Positions 1 through 10,000 of a DNA stretch of 30,000 bases are shown here, piece by piece (the stretch's first letter is position 1; every line of letters begins with the position of its first letter). Below the pieces are notes generated by a model. It saw only the letters and a list, made by a program, of their open reading frames with translations, was not told the DNA's origin and searched no databases. Source of the stretch: Prorocentrum cordatum (taxonomy: Eukaryota > Sar > Dinophyceae > Prorocentrales > Prorocentraceae). Made by a program: the position numbers and the translations under genes. The stretch is taken from assembly GCA_963575745.1 (NCBI GenBank), contig CAUYUJ010020747.1, positions 92,501 to 122,500 of the forward strand. Reading direction: 5' to 3'.

Positions 1-174
1 GTGGAACACTCGAGGAACACCGAGCCCCTCCCCAACGCAAAGGGTTCCTTCTTCAACGCCCTGGCTGCAGGGTCACCTCCCCCCTCTGCGCGCGGCCGGC
101 CTGCGGGCAGTCGGGCCCGCCCGCTGCTCCTCGAGCCGCTCCGCGGGGCAGGCGCGCGGCGCCGTCCCGCAGGG

Positions 175-343
175 TATTGGGGGCCACATGCGATCCCCCT
201 CCCCCCCCTGCCCCCCCACGATTCCTGAGGGGGAGGGGGGGCTTCACTTCGCTCGGAGAGCTCCCGAGCGAAGTGAACCCCACCCACCACTCCCCACAGA
301 AATGGCGGGGGGTAAGGGGTAGGGTTCGCATGTGGGCCCCCTG
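175..343. mobile_element. Fold-back (near-palindromic) element, ~169 bp
   Basis: The two halves are inverted copies of each other over about 70 bp. The outer arms read CCACATGCGATCCC on the left and, on the opposite strand, CCCACATGCGAACCC on the right. The centre is a perfect 14-bp stem (TTCACTTCGCTCGG at 242-255 pairing with CCGAGCGAAGTGAA). GCAGGG flanks both ends (169-174 and 344-349) and may be a target-site duplication, although GC-rich DNA makes six bases weak evidence. There is no coding capacity, so this would be a non-autonomous fold-back or MITE-type element. Family not recognised. Confidence 0.6.
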
Positions 344-387
344 GCAGGGGCCCTCCCGCGCCCGCCACCCTGCACGCTCGCCGGGGG

Positions 388-690
388 GGAAGTGGGCCCT
401 GAGGGAAGAAGCGGGCCCCGGACCACATGGCGCCGCCCCCCAAGAAGCGTCCAAGCGTGGCCCTACGCAAGAGCGACCGTTGGGAGACGGGTCCTGGGGG
501 GAGCGGGTCCCGGACCATGTGGTGCCTTCCCCAACAAACGGCACACGGCTGCGCGCAAGAGTGGCCCTAGGCAAGAGTGGCCTTTGGGAAACGGGTCCTG
601 AGGGAAACGGGTCCTGGACCATGTTACCTTCCCCATCGGCTACACGCAAAAGTGACCCTGGCCAAGAGGGACCGTTGGTGCGCGGGCTAA
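388..690. repeat. Degenerate ~100-bp tandem repeat, three units
   Basis: Three successive units share a core of GGGTCCTGAGGGAA-AACGGGTCC followed by GGACCATGT, starting near 392, 488 and 591. Each is followed by a segment like CGCAAGAGTGGCCCTA. The units have diverged and differ in length. Open frames here are not conserved between units, so I read this as non-coding repeat. Confidence 0.55.
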
Positions 691-929
691 GGGGGCGCAA
701 GGTGGCCAAGTCCAAGCGCGCAAGCAGCGGCTGAAGCATCGCGCTCAGCAATCGGTGGGGACCTAAGGTCACTGCAGAGAAGGGTCTTTCTTACGTGCAG
801 TCGACCCAAGAGAAATTCTTCATCCTACATCGTTCTCTGACGGTCCCAGTGCCCGTGGAGGGCCCCGAGAACCCGAAAACGGTGCCAAAAACCTCAGTGC
901 CCGTTTGCCTCAGGACCCGTTGCTCCATG
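691..929. other. Unassigned spacer
   Basis: I see no recognisable gene, repeat or RNA here. Short open frames run through it but have no protein-like composition. Confidence 0.4.
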
Positions 930-1352
930 GAGAGAGGAGACGGAGGCGGAGGCGGAGGAGAAGGAGGAGGGGGAGGAGGAAGAGGAGGAGGAGGAGGAGG
1001 AGGAGGAGGAGGACGAGGAGGAGGAGGAAGAGGGGGAGAGGGAGGGGGAGGCGGAGACGGAGGGGAGACGGAGGAGGAGGAGGAGGAGGAGCAGGAGGAA
1101 GAGGAGGCGGGGGAGGAGAAGGAGGAGGAGGAGGAGGAAAGAGGGACGGGAGGAGGAGGAGACGGAGGAGGAGCAGGAGGAGGAGGTGAGGGGGAGGAGG
1201 AGGAGGTGGAGGGGAGGAGGAGAGGAGGGAAGGAGGAGGAGGAGGAGGAGGAGGAGGTAGGAGGAGGCAGGGGGGGAGGTGGAGGGGAGGAGGAGGAGAG
1301 GAGAGGAAGATGAGGAGAAGTGGAGATGGAAGGAGGATGAGGGGGGAGGTGG
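930..1352 (+). repeat. (GGA)n-rich polypurine tract
   Basis: About 420 bp of almost pure purine on the plus strand, mainly GGA triplets with occasional C interruptions (GGAGACGGAGGC). It reads as poly-Gly/Glu/Arg in three frames, which is the trivial product of the triplet. Such mirror-like purine tracts can form triplex (H-DNA) or G-rich structures. Confidence 0.9.
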
Positions 1353-1516
1353 AGACTCTGTGTCCGAGGCTCGCGGCCGGCCAGCCGCCGGTGCGCGGCC
1401 TCGCAGCTCTCGGACCGGAAGAAGCAGTTGTCCGGCTTCACGTCCCTGGGAGCGCGCGGGCGCGCGGGGGCCACGGCGGCCCTCTGCCCCTGGGGGGGAG
1501 GAGATAGGAACAATCC
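1353..1516. other. GC-rich spacer between purine and pyrimidine tracts
   Basis: This GC-rich stretch separates the (GGA)n tract from the complementary (TCC)n tract. I see no gene or repeat in it. It would be the loop if the two tracts paired within a strand. Confidence 0.4.
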
Positions 1517-1712
1517 TCCTCCTTCCTCCTCCTATCCTCCTCCTTCCTCCTCCTCCTCCTCCTCCTCCTCCTCTCCTCCTCCTCCTCCTCCTACCTCCCT
1601 CCTTTCTTGTTTTCTCTGTCCTCCTCTCCTCCTCCTCCTCCCTTCCTCCTCCTCCTCCTCCTCCTCCTCCTCCTCCTCCTCCTCCTCCTCCTCCTCCTCC
1701 TCCTCCTCCTCC
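1517..1712 (-). repeat. (TCC)n polypyrimidine tract
   Basis: Almost uninterrupted TCC/CTC triplets on the plus strand, purest at 1644-1712. It is complementary to the purine tract upstream, which makes a large inverted arrangement. Confidence 0.9.
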
Positions 1713-1720
1713 AGGGAAAG

Positions 1721-1880
1721 GCGGCACCAACACCACGAGGGCCAGGAGATGCGAGGAGGCAAGGGGGTTCTCCCTGGCGGCGTGGTCCACCCCTCTCGCT
1801 CGAGGCATCCCCAGCCTCCAGCTCGGGGGGGGCATCGTGGACCTCCTGCCTGGAGGTGGGCCCACTGGTGGTGTTAGTAT
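1721..1880. mobile_element. ~158-bp TIR element, family with ACCAACACCACCAGGG ends, copy 1
   Basis: The left end GGCACCAACACCACGAGGGC is mirrored at the right end by CACTGGTGGTGTTAGTATC. The whole length aligns with the element at 2701-2856, including the interior words CCCCTCTCGCT, CCCAG-C-CAGCTCGGGG and CTGGAGGTGG. Two full-length copies of equal length sharing inverted ends are best explained as a MITE-type family. No clear target duplication is visible. This copy sits directly against the TCC tract. Confidence 0.6.
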
Positions 1881-2617
1881 CGCTTCTCCTCCCTCCGAAC
1901 AAAAAGACGGGGAATCGGCGGATCAAACGCAAGAACGACCCTGGGCAAAAGTTACCGTAAGTGCGCGGGGATGGTCGGGGATCTCTTTTTTGTGCGTGGG
2001 AGGGTGCTGCCCCTGCGACCGAAGACGAGGCGCACCCGCCGGCGAAGCAGTGCAGGACGGAGCGAGACGATTGCTGACAGGATCGACGCGCCCTGCAGTG
2101 AGCCTTTTTGCCCACCTGATCTTTCCATGCCGCACGCCCCGCCGCAGCGTGCCCGGCGGCAGGGTGGCAGGGCTTGGCTCTCGGTGCGGCAGGAGTCTCT
2201 GACATCCGACGTAAGTGCGCGGCTCAACGGGACGCGGGGTGGCCAAACCCGGGCGCGCGGGCCGCTGCCACCGCGGCGCGCTCCAGCGATCGGGGGACCC
2301 CACTGGGCCCGCTCGCTTTTGCGAGAGGTCACTCTCACGTCTATAGTCGAGGGAATGGGGACGACGAAGAGCGAGGATGAACGACGGCGACGACGACGAC
2401 GACGACGAGCGAGTATTAGGAAACCACTCTGAATCTCGCACAAGAAAGCGGATCCTGGTGTATACGCGATCCTGGTGTTCTTCGTTGTTTCCCCAGCAAA
2501 ACGGAGAAAAAGAGTATACACCACACCACCCCGACGTCGCCCCCGACCCTCAAGAAAGTGCTGGGATTGAAAAAACACCCGCCACTGGTAATGTATATGC
2601 TCCAATTTCCGAGACTA
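1881..2617. other. Gene-poor spacer with a short GAC tract
   Basis: No supported gene. The only clear structure is a (GAC/GAT)n run near 2376-2408. Frames that read through it give Arg- or Asp-rich peptides without family resemblance. Confidence 0.4.
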
Positions 2618-2649
2618 CTCGTCCTGTGGAGGGACGCGCCCGACTTACG
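2618..2649. repeat. Orphan end of the GTCGGGC-type TIR element
   Basis: GTCCTGTGGAGGGACGCGCC followed by CGACTTACG matches the right end of the complete element at 23699-23881 and of the copy at 5338-5499. I find no matching left end within 300 bp upstream, so it is a truncated or degraded copy. Confidence 0.45.
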
Positions 2650-2700
2650 ACGAGAGGGGGCGCAGCGCAGGCCGGGACGAGAGTAGGAACATGGGAAACC

Positions 2701-2856
2701 GACACCAACACCACCAGGGACCACCCGCGGGAGGAGCCAGGGAGGGGTCCCCCTGGTGGTGCGGTCCCCCCTCTCGCTTGAGACAACCCCTATCCCCAGC
2801 TCGGGGAGGCACCGTGAACCCCTCGCTGGAGGTGGCCCCCTGGTGGTGTTGGTATC
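2701..2856. mobile_element. ~156-bp TIR element, family with ACCAACACCACCAGGG ends, copy 2
   Basis: The left end is GACACCAACACCACCAGGGA. The right end, read on the minus strand, is GATACCAACACCACCAGGGG, giving about 19 matched terminal bases. Inside, CCCCCTGGTGGTG at about 2749 repeats the terminal motif inverted. It is the same length and layout as the copy at 1721-1880, but the two are well diverged. It carries no protein, so it is a non-autonomous element. Confidence 0.65.
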
Positions 2857-2991
2857 GCTCCTCCCTCCCCCCAGAGAGGCGCAGGCGCGGGCGACGCCGC
2901 CTCCGCAAGAGAAGCGGGGGTGGCCAGAGGGGGGCAGCGAGGGCCCGGGGGCGGAGGCCGAGGACCGGCAGGGGGAGGAGGGCTGCAGGGC

Positions 2992-3196
2992 CAAGAAGAA
3001 AAGGAGGAGGAGGAGGAGGAGGAGGAGGAGGAGGAGGAGGGAGGAGGAGGAGGAGGAGGAGGAGGAGGAGGGAGGAGGAGGAGCGAACGAACCCCAAGGA
3101 GGGAGGAGGAGGAGGAGGAGGAGGAGGAGGAGGAGACGGAGAAGGAGGCGGAGGAGGAGGAGGAGGAGGGGGAGGAGGAGGAGGAGGACGACGACA
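2992..3196 (+). repeat. (GGA)n polypurine tract
   Basis: About 200 bp of GGA triplets with few interruptions, ending in GACGACGAC. Glu-, Gly- or Arg-rich frames across it are low-complexity artefacts. Confidence 0.9.
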
Positions 3197-3252
3197 AACA
3201 CCAGGAGGGGGCGATAACAGTGATTGGCGGCGCGCACAGGGTGCAGGGGGAC

Positions 3253-3645
3253 ACACGGGGACGAGTAGGGAAACACAAACCAGGGGCGGGCGAAGAGGAA
3301 GATGAGGGAGGAAGGACGGAGAGGAAAGAGTGGACGACGACAAAGAAGAAGAGGAGAGACGCTCGAGCGCCACAGCGGGCCTGGCCACCTCCCCGAACCC
3401 CTCCCATAACATGTCGTTGCTCGAGCGCCACAGCTGCCCCGGCCAACTCCCGCAGCATCCATAACATGTGGGTGCTCGAGCGCCGCAGCGGGCCTGGCCA
3501 ACTCCCGCAGCCTCCCATAACATATGCCGCACCCCACCTCGACGCGAGCGCGATATGATCGCTGCGCCCGCATCCGCTAAAGTCAACGACACTTCGCATA
3601 TGTCATGTGGGCCTCAAGAAGAAAATCTTTCGGCCTGCTCAAGTG
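3253..3645. repeat. 393-bp segmental duplication, copy 1
   Basis: This segment (ACGAGTAGGGAAACACAAAC to CCTGCTCAAGT) recurs at 4312-4697 with only a handful of differences, including a small indel near 3353. Inside it are three ~57-bp tandem units that begin CTCGAGCGCC(A/G)CAGC (about 3363, 3420 and 3475) and end in CATAACAT. Near-identity points to a recent duplication. No shared gene is visible. Confidence 0.9.
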
Positions 3646-3805
3646 GGGTTTTGACCCCCGTCTCCCCCGCCATCGCGTGAAGCGTTGCCGCCGACTCCTC
3701 CATTCGGCCCGCCAGGGGCGCAGTCTGTTGGGCGACGGCAACGCGCGACAGCGCGGATGTCGACCTAGCCCCTCGTGTCTGCAGCGCCCCCAAGCGCAAC
3801 GATCT

Positions 3806-3903
3806 TGGCGCACTTCCTTTGAAGGCGCGCATGACGTTCCCCGCCTCTGCACACTGCATGCGGCGGGGAACATCATGCGCGTGCACACGGAAGCACCGCC
3901 GAC
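3806..3903. mobile_element. Fold-back hairpin, ~98 bp
   Basis: The left arm GCGCATGACGTTCCCCGCC (3827-3845) is the inverse of the right-arm GGCGGGGAACATCATGCGCG, with one mismatch. Weaker pairing extends outward to about 3806 and 3903 (GGCGCACTTCC against GGCGGTGCTTCC). The short loop holds GCATGC-like sequence. This could be a small MITE or a cruciform-forming relic. No related copy was recognised in the window. Confidence 0.5.
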
Positions 3904-3949
3904 GAACTGACACCCACTGAGAACATCGAGCGAAGCACGAGGACGCGAT

Positions 3950-4311
3950 ACCTACAAGAATCTGTGCGGCATGCTACGTGTACTGTGCCACCACCGCCCC
4001 AGTGCTGAAGGGCAGAAGGGGTGCAAAACTCTTCATCCCCAGGCCGAACGTGTTTCCCCTTGCATGGAAACGCATGGATCCATTTGGATCCAATTACGTG
4101 TTTGCGACAGTCACGTGGATCGAAGTTCCCTGTCTTCTGGATCTAATGTTTGGGCGTGGAAGCTTCGTGGATCCAATTCTTTTCCTCGAATAGATTTATA
4201 AGAATAATTAATACAAGGGGCCCACGGGGAAATGGATCCACGGAGCCTTGGACCTGCAGCCCAAGCTGTGATTCTACGGGGGAGGGGTTTCGCTACCGAG
4301 AGACACAACAC
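3950..4311. other. Spacer rich in GGATC motifs
   Basis: No gene supported. GGATCC/TGGATC recurs about seven times between 4075 and 4245, in both orientations, and there is a short AT-rich patch at 4185-4215. This may be a degraded repeat. Confidence 0.35.
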
Positions 4312-4697
4312 AGGGGGACGAGTAGGGAAACACAAACCAGGGGCGGGCGAAGAGGAAGATGAGGGAGGAAGGACGGAGAGGAAAGAGTGGACGACGACAA
4401 AGAAGAAGAGACGCTCGAGCGCCACAGCGGGCCTGGCCATCTCCCCGAACCCCTCACATAACATGTCGTTGCTCGAGCGCCACAGCTGCCCCGGCCAACT
4501 CCCGCAGCATCCATAACATGTGGGTGCTCGAGCGCCGCAGCGGGCCTGGCCAACTCCCGCAGCCTCCCATAACATATGCCGCACCCCACCTCGACGCGAG
4601 CGCGATATGATCGCTGCGTCCGCATCCGCTAAAGTCAACGACACTTCGCATATGTCATGTGGGCCTCAAGAGGAAAATCTTTCGACCTGCTCAAGTA
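4312..4697. repeat. 386-bp segmental duplication, copy 2
   Basis: Near-identical to 3253-3645, with the same three CTCGAGCGCC units. The two copies lie about 1.06 kb apart in direct orientation, and sequence beyond CTCAAGT is unrelated. That fixes the right breakpoint at this word. Confidence 0.9.
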
Positions 4698-5329
4698 TGA
4701 ACGGCAAGGCATGAATCTGACAAGGAATGAACGGGAAGCCCCGCTTCTCTGGACTGTCGTGCGCGCGTATGAGTTTGCACCCACATCGAAATTTGTGCAC
4801 ACAGAGTGCCGACACATTGCTGCCCACAAACATCGAGGAGGTTGTTACAATCGCTCGATACACTATATTACGTGGTTGCCTGAGGTTCTCTTGGTAAATG
4901 TTGCACGTTGCATGTGAACATTTTTTTGTGTACGTGTGTGTCTGTGTGACCCAGGCCGGCCACGCCCGACTCTTCGCATGACTTTACTTTCTACGCCGCG
5001 CTGCCGCGCGCGCGGCCGCGACACCAACAACTGTGCGCGTGTGTGCGCGTGCTTGGGGTTCACAAAGAAAATGAGTCGTGACCAACGTGCCCTGTGACCA
5101 TACATCATCAGCTTGGAATCAGCCACGCGCCGGAGTGAAACACCTGTGCGCGTGTATGCGGCTGGGTGCCTATGTGCCGCGCGTGCATGTGAGTTTTGCG
5201 TATTCTTCTGAACAAAAAAAGACAATCAACAAACAACAAACAAAACAGAAAAAACATCGTCAGTCCCCAAGGGCAGCGACGAGTTAACAACTGAAGCTCG
5301 ATGCTAGAGTCGTACCGCCTGCTACATCC
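4698..5329. other. Gene-free spacer
   Basis: It contains short TGTG-rich patches (about 4920-5060) and an A-rich AAC patch (about 5213-5255). An 86-codon frame (4657-4917) starts inside the duplication and runs through here, but it has no recognisable family and I do not call it. Confidence 0.35.
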
Positions 5330-5337
5330 TCTTGGCA

Positions 5338-5499
5338 TTCGGTCGGGCATGTCCCTCTGCAGGGGGATGTTGGACGAACAGTAAAACCCAGCCTCAAATT
5401 ATGCAGAAGGTGCCAGACACATGCTCACAGAATGGTCCTCCTACTATTGCTTGACAATGTTTGAAGTATTCCTCCCATAGAGGGACAGGCCCGACTTGA
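5338..5499. mobile_element. GTCGGGC-type TIR element, degraded copy (~162 bp)
   Basis: The left end GGTCGGGCATGTCCCTCTGC and the right end ATAGAGGGACAGGCCCGACT are inverted copies, matching the ends of the complete element at 23699-23881. Taking the same boundary rule (four bases outside GTCGGG), the flanking octamers are TCTTGGCA (5330-5337) and CCTTGGCC (5500-5507), identical at six of eight positions. That fits an aged 8-bp target duplication. No coding capacity. Confidence 0.7.
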
Positions 5500-5639
5500 C
5501 CTTGGCCACGATCGATGGGAAGAAGATGCCCGACAGTGGAGTTTCGAGAGCCTGCCCCCAGAGCGGCAGGCGTGCGGCCCTGGCCCACGCGGCTGCACAG
5601 CGGAACCTGCAAAAGATGGGCCGATGTTCCACAGCCACT

Positions 5640-6095
5640 ACCAGATCTAGGAGGGGGAGGAAGAGAAGAAGGAGGAGGAGGAGGAGGAGGAGCTATAGTA
5701 TGAGGAGGAGGAGGAGGAGCTAAAGTAGAAGAAGGAGGAGGAGGAGGAGCTGAAGCAGCCAAGGACGAGGAGGAGGAGGAGGAGGAGGAGGCGGAGGGCC
5801 GATCTTCCACCAGGTGCGCAGCTGAACCTCAACCTGCTGAACCTCAACCATACGGTGGAGGTTTCAGATAAGGACGCATTCGACAAGGAACCCAGGGTCT
5901 CGCGACCGGTGGGCGGCCAAACGTGGGCCACCCATGTCGCCTTGAAACAATAACGAATGCGCCAGGGTCTGGACCCCAAGGAGACGTTCAATGCCGCCGC
6001 CGTATCTAGGAGGGGGAGGAGGAGGAGAATGAGGAGGAGGAGGAGGAGGAGAAAGAGAAGAAGGAGGAGGAGGCGAAGAGGAGGATGAGGCGGAA
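5640..6095 (+). repeat. Two GGA tracts, each introduced by the same leader
   Basis: Purine-rich tracts at about 5650-5795 and 6007-6092 both begin with ATCTAGGAGGGGGAGGA (5643 and 6004). This indicates duplication of a tract with its boundary. The segment between them has no supported gene. Confidence 0.7.
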
Positions 6096-6154
6096 GAGGA
6101 CCTCCTAATCCCCCCTTCTCCCCCGTCCTACACATAGTACGGCCAGAACAAGGC

Positions 6155-6250
6155 CACAAGAACATCGGACAAGAACATGAGACCCTCCGCGGGCCAAAGT
6201 ACCCCAAACCATAAGGACGTCGAGGACGCCCTTCCGAGGTGTCCCCGACC
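6155..6250. repeat. AAGAACAT-type dispersed repeat
   Basis: CAAGAACATGAGACCCTCCG followed by GGGCCAAA closely matches 27500-27530. The AAGAACAT word and GTACCC/CCTTCC ending also recur at 11484-11575. Diverged dispersed repeat with no coding signal. Confidence 0.45.
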
Positions 6251-6407
6251 TTCACTTCCGTGAAACGTTGCGTAAGTTACGCATCTGTTCGGCCCCAGGC
6301 CTTAAAGCCTTAGACCCACGCCTGGATCGCCATCGCAAACCGATGGCTGGTACGGTAACAAAAAAGGAAAGCTGCGCTGTGTTCCTGTGCCCTGGATCTG
6401 CCTCCGC

Positions 6408-6960
6408 GCGTCCGTCGTCATCCACGAGCGCGCGGTTGCTGGAGGCAGCACGTTGACATCGAGACCGAAGAACATGGAGGGTCTTGTCCGCGCCGCGGAC
6501 GCGCGAGGCCTGCGACCAGCTTAGTCGGGCTCTAGCAGTGGGCCTCAGCGCCACGTCTCACGCCCTGGCACACATGCACGCGCGCGAGCTCTCGCCCCAA
6601 CCCCGCGGCGCCCCAGGGAGCCTCGCGCGACCTCGCCTGCTCGCCCCAGACTCAAGGCCGCGGCCGCGCGGCCTGGCCCCCGCCACCCTAGGCCCAGCTC
6701 CAGGCTGCTGTTGCCCCAAAACAAGAACATGCGAGGGTGTGCGTCTCCGCGCCGCCGTCATCCACGAGCGCGCGGCTGCTGGAGGCGACACATTGACACC
6801 GAGACCGAAGAACATGGAGGGTCCTGCCCACGCCGCGGACGCGCGAGGCCTGCGGCCAGCTTAGGGCTCTAGCAGTGGGCCTCAGCGCCACGTCTCACGC
6901 CCTGGCACTCATGCACGCGCGCGAGCTCTCGCCCCAACCCCGCAGCGCCCCCAACAACTC
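6408..6960. repeat. ~340-bp flanking repeat, two tandem copies (left of the satellite)
   Basis: The block CATCCACGAGCGCGCGG ... GAGACCGAAGAACATGGAGG ... GGCCTCAGCGCCACGTCTCA occurs twice, with GAGACCG at 6461 and 6801. The pair is highly similar over about 190 bp. The GAACATGGAGG core recurs three more times to the right of the satellite (10755-11430), in the same orientation. Confidence 0.8.
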
Positions 6961-7005
6961 TGGGTTTTGCAGCGGCGCAACTCATGGGTTTTGGTGCACG
7001 TGTTC

Positions 7006-10000
7006 CAGGCCAACATGGCGACTCTTCTATTGCCGATAACGCGAAGCCCCGCGCGCGCACACGCCGCCGCGCGCGCGGCGGCGCAGGCGCGCGCGAGGAG
7101 TGTTTGTCTGCGCTGTTGTAGAACACATGCACCAAAACCCATGTTAACTTCGAAACCCAATCGGCAAACACTAAGGGTTCACTTTGGTTTCCCAGGCCAA
7201 CATGGCAACTTTTCTATTGCTGATAACGCGGGGCGCCCCACGCGCACGCGCCGCCGCGCGCGCGGCGGCGCCGCCGCGCGCGCGGCGGCGCGGGCGCGCG
7301 CGAGGGGTTGTTGTATACGCCGTTGCAAGACACGTACACCAGAACCCATGTTGACTTGGAAATCCAATCGGCAACCGCTAGTGGTCCACTTTGATTCTCC
7401 AGGCCAACATGGCGCTTCTTCTACTGCTGATAACACTGAGCGCCCCACGCCCCTGCGCCGCCGCGCGCGCGGCGGCGCCGCCGCGCGCGCGGCGGCGCAG
7501 GCGCGCGCGAGAAGTGTTTGCATGCGCCGCTGCAGAACACATGCACCAAAACCCATGTTAACTTGGAAATCAAACTGCCCACTTCCAAGGGCTCCCTTTG
7601 AATTCCCCAGTCAACGCGGCAACTGTCCTATTGCCGGCGCTGCGGCGTTTCTCGCGCGCGCGCCGCCGCGCGCGCGGCGGCGCAGGAACGCGCGAGAAGT
7701 TTTGCGCGCGCTGTTGCAGAAGACATGCACCAGAAACCATGTTAACTTGGAATCCATGTGCAACCGCTAAGGGTTTCACTTTGTTTTCCAGGCCAACATG
7801 GCGAGATATTCTATTGCGATTTAGCGCGAGCCCGCACGCGCACTACGCGCCGTGCGCGCGGGCGGCGCAGGCGGCGCGGGAGTGTTGTCTGCGCGTGTAG
7901 AACTCTTGACAAACCCATTGTTTTCTTACTTCGAAAGCCAATCGGCAACCACTAAGGGTTTTCACTTTGATTTTCCCAGGCCACCATTGGCAACTTTTCT
8001 ATTGCTGATAACGCGGGGCGCCCCACGCGCACGCGCCGCCGCGCGCGCGGCGGCGGCGCCGCGCGCGCGCGCGAGGGGTTGTTGTATACGCCGTTGCAAG
8101 ACACGTACACCAGAACCCATGTTGACTTGGAAATCCAATCGGCAACCGCTAGTGGTCCACTTTGATTCTCCAGGCCAACATGGCGCTTCTTTCTACTGCT
8201 GATAACACTGAGCGCCCCACGCCCCTGCGCCGCAGCGCGCGCGAGAAGTGTTTGCATGCGCCGCTGCAGAACGCATGCACCAAAACCCATGTTAACTTGG
8301 AAATCAAACTGCCCACTTCCAGGGGCTCCCTTTGAATTCCCCAGCCAACGCGGCAACTGTCCTATTGCTGGCGCTGCGGCGTTTCGCGCGCGCGCGCGCC
8401 GCCGCGCGCGCGGCGGCGCAGGAACGCGCGAGAAGTTTTGCGCGCGCTGTTGAAGAAGACATGCGCCAGAAACCATGTTAACTTGGAAATCCAAGTGGCA
8501 ACCGCTAAGGGTTCACTTTGATTTTCCAGGCCAACACGGCGACTCTTCTATTGCCGATAACGCGAAGCTCCGCACGCGCACACGCCGCCGCGCGCGCGGC
8601 GCGCAGGCGCGCGCGAGGGAGTGTATGTCTGCGCCGTTGTAGAACACATGCACAAAAACCATTTAAAACTTTCGGAAATCAATCGGAACCACTATGGGTT
8701 CAATTTGATTTCCAGGCCACCATCAATGGCACTTTCTATGGTGATAAGCGGGGCGCACCCACGCGCACGCGCGCCGCGCGTGCGGCGGCGCCGCCGCGCG
8801 CGCGGCGGCCGGTGCGCGCGCGAGGGGTTGTTGTATACGTCGTTGCAAGACACGCACACCAGAACCCATGTTGATTTGGAAATCCAATCGGCAACCGCTA
8901 GTGGTCCACTTTGATTCTCCAGGCCAACATGGCGCTTCTTCTACTGCTGATAACACTGAGCGCCCCACGCCCCTGCGCCGCCGCGCGCGCGGCGGCGCCG
9001 CCGCGCGCGCGAGAAGTGCTTGCTTGCGCCGCTGCAGACACATGACCAAAACCATGTTAACTTTGGAACATCAATCTGACCATTCCAAGGGCCTCCCTTT
9101 GAATTCCCAGTCAACGCGGCACTGTCCTATCGCTGCGTGCGGCGTTTCTCGCGCCGCGCGCCGCCGCTTTTTTTTCAATTCTTCGGTCACGCGAAGAAGT
9201 TTTGCGCGCGCCCCAGGATGAGGTGCAGAAGTCATGCGACTGTAAACCATGTGTGAACTTGGGAAAATTCCAAGTGGAACGCTAGGGTTCACTTTGATTT
9301 TTTACAGGCAAACATGGCGACTCTTCTATTGCCGATAACGCGAAGCTCCGCACGCGCACACGCCGCCGCGCGCGCGGCGGCGCAGGCGCGCGCGAGGAGT
9401 GTTTGTCTGCGCTGTTGTAGAACACATGCACCAAAACCCATGTTAACTTCGAAATCCAATCGGCAACCACTAAGGGTTCACTTTGATTTCCCAGGCCAAC
9501 ATGGCGCTGCGACGCGGGTTGTTGTATACGCCGTTGCAAGACACGTGCACCAGAACCCATGTTGACTTGGAAATCCAAACGGCGACCGCTAGTGGTCCAC
9601 TTCGATTCTCCAGGCCAGCATGGCGCTTCTTCTACTGCTGATAACACTGAGCGCCCCACGCCCCTGCGCCGCCGCGCGCGCGGCGGCGCCGCCGGCGCGC
9701 GCGAGAAGTGCTTGCATGCGCCGCTGCAGAACACATGCACCAAAACTCATGTTAACTTGGAAATCAAACTGCCCACTCCCAAGGGCTCCCTTTGAATTCC
9801 CCAGTCAACGCGGCAACTGTCCTATCGCTGGCGCTGCGGCGTTTCTCGCGCGCGCGCGCCGCCGCGCGCGCGGCGGCGCAGGAATGGGCGAGAAGTTTTG
9901 CGCGCGCTGGTGCAGAAGACATGCGCCAGAAACCATGTGAACTTGGAAATCCAAGTGGCAACCGCTAAGGGTTCACTTTGATTTTCCAGGCCAACATGGC

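Noticed and set aside
930-1865. Long Gly-, Glu-, Arg-, Pro- or Ser-rich open frames on both strands
   Set aside because: They are translations of GGA/TCC triplet tracts; every frame is open and none has complexity beyond the triplet.
6967-7770. 267-codon frame through the satellite
   Set aside because: Monomer lengths are not multiples of three and later rounds do not keep the frame. The Arg/Ala-rich stretches come from GCGCGC palindromes.
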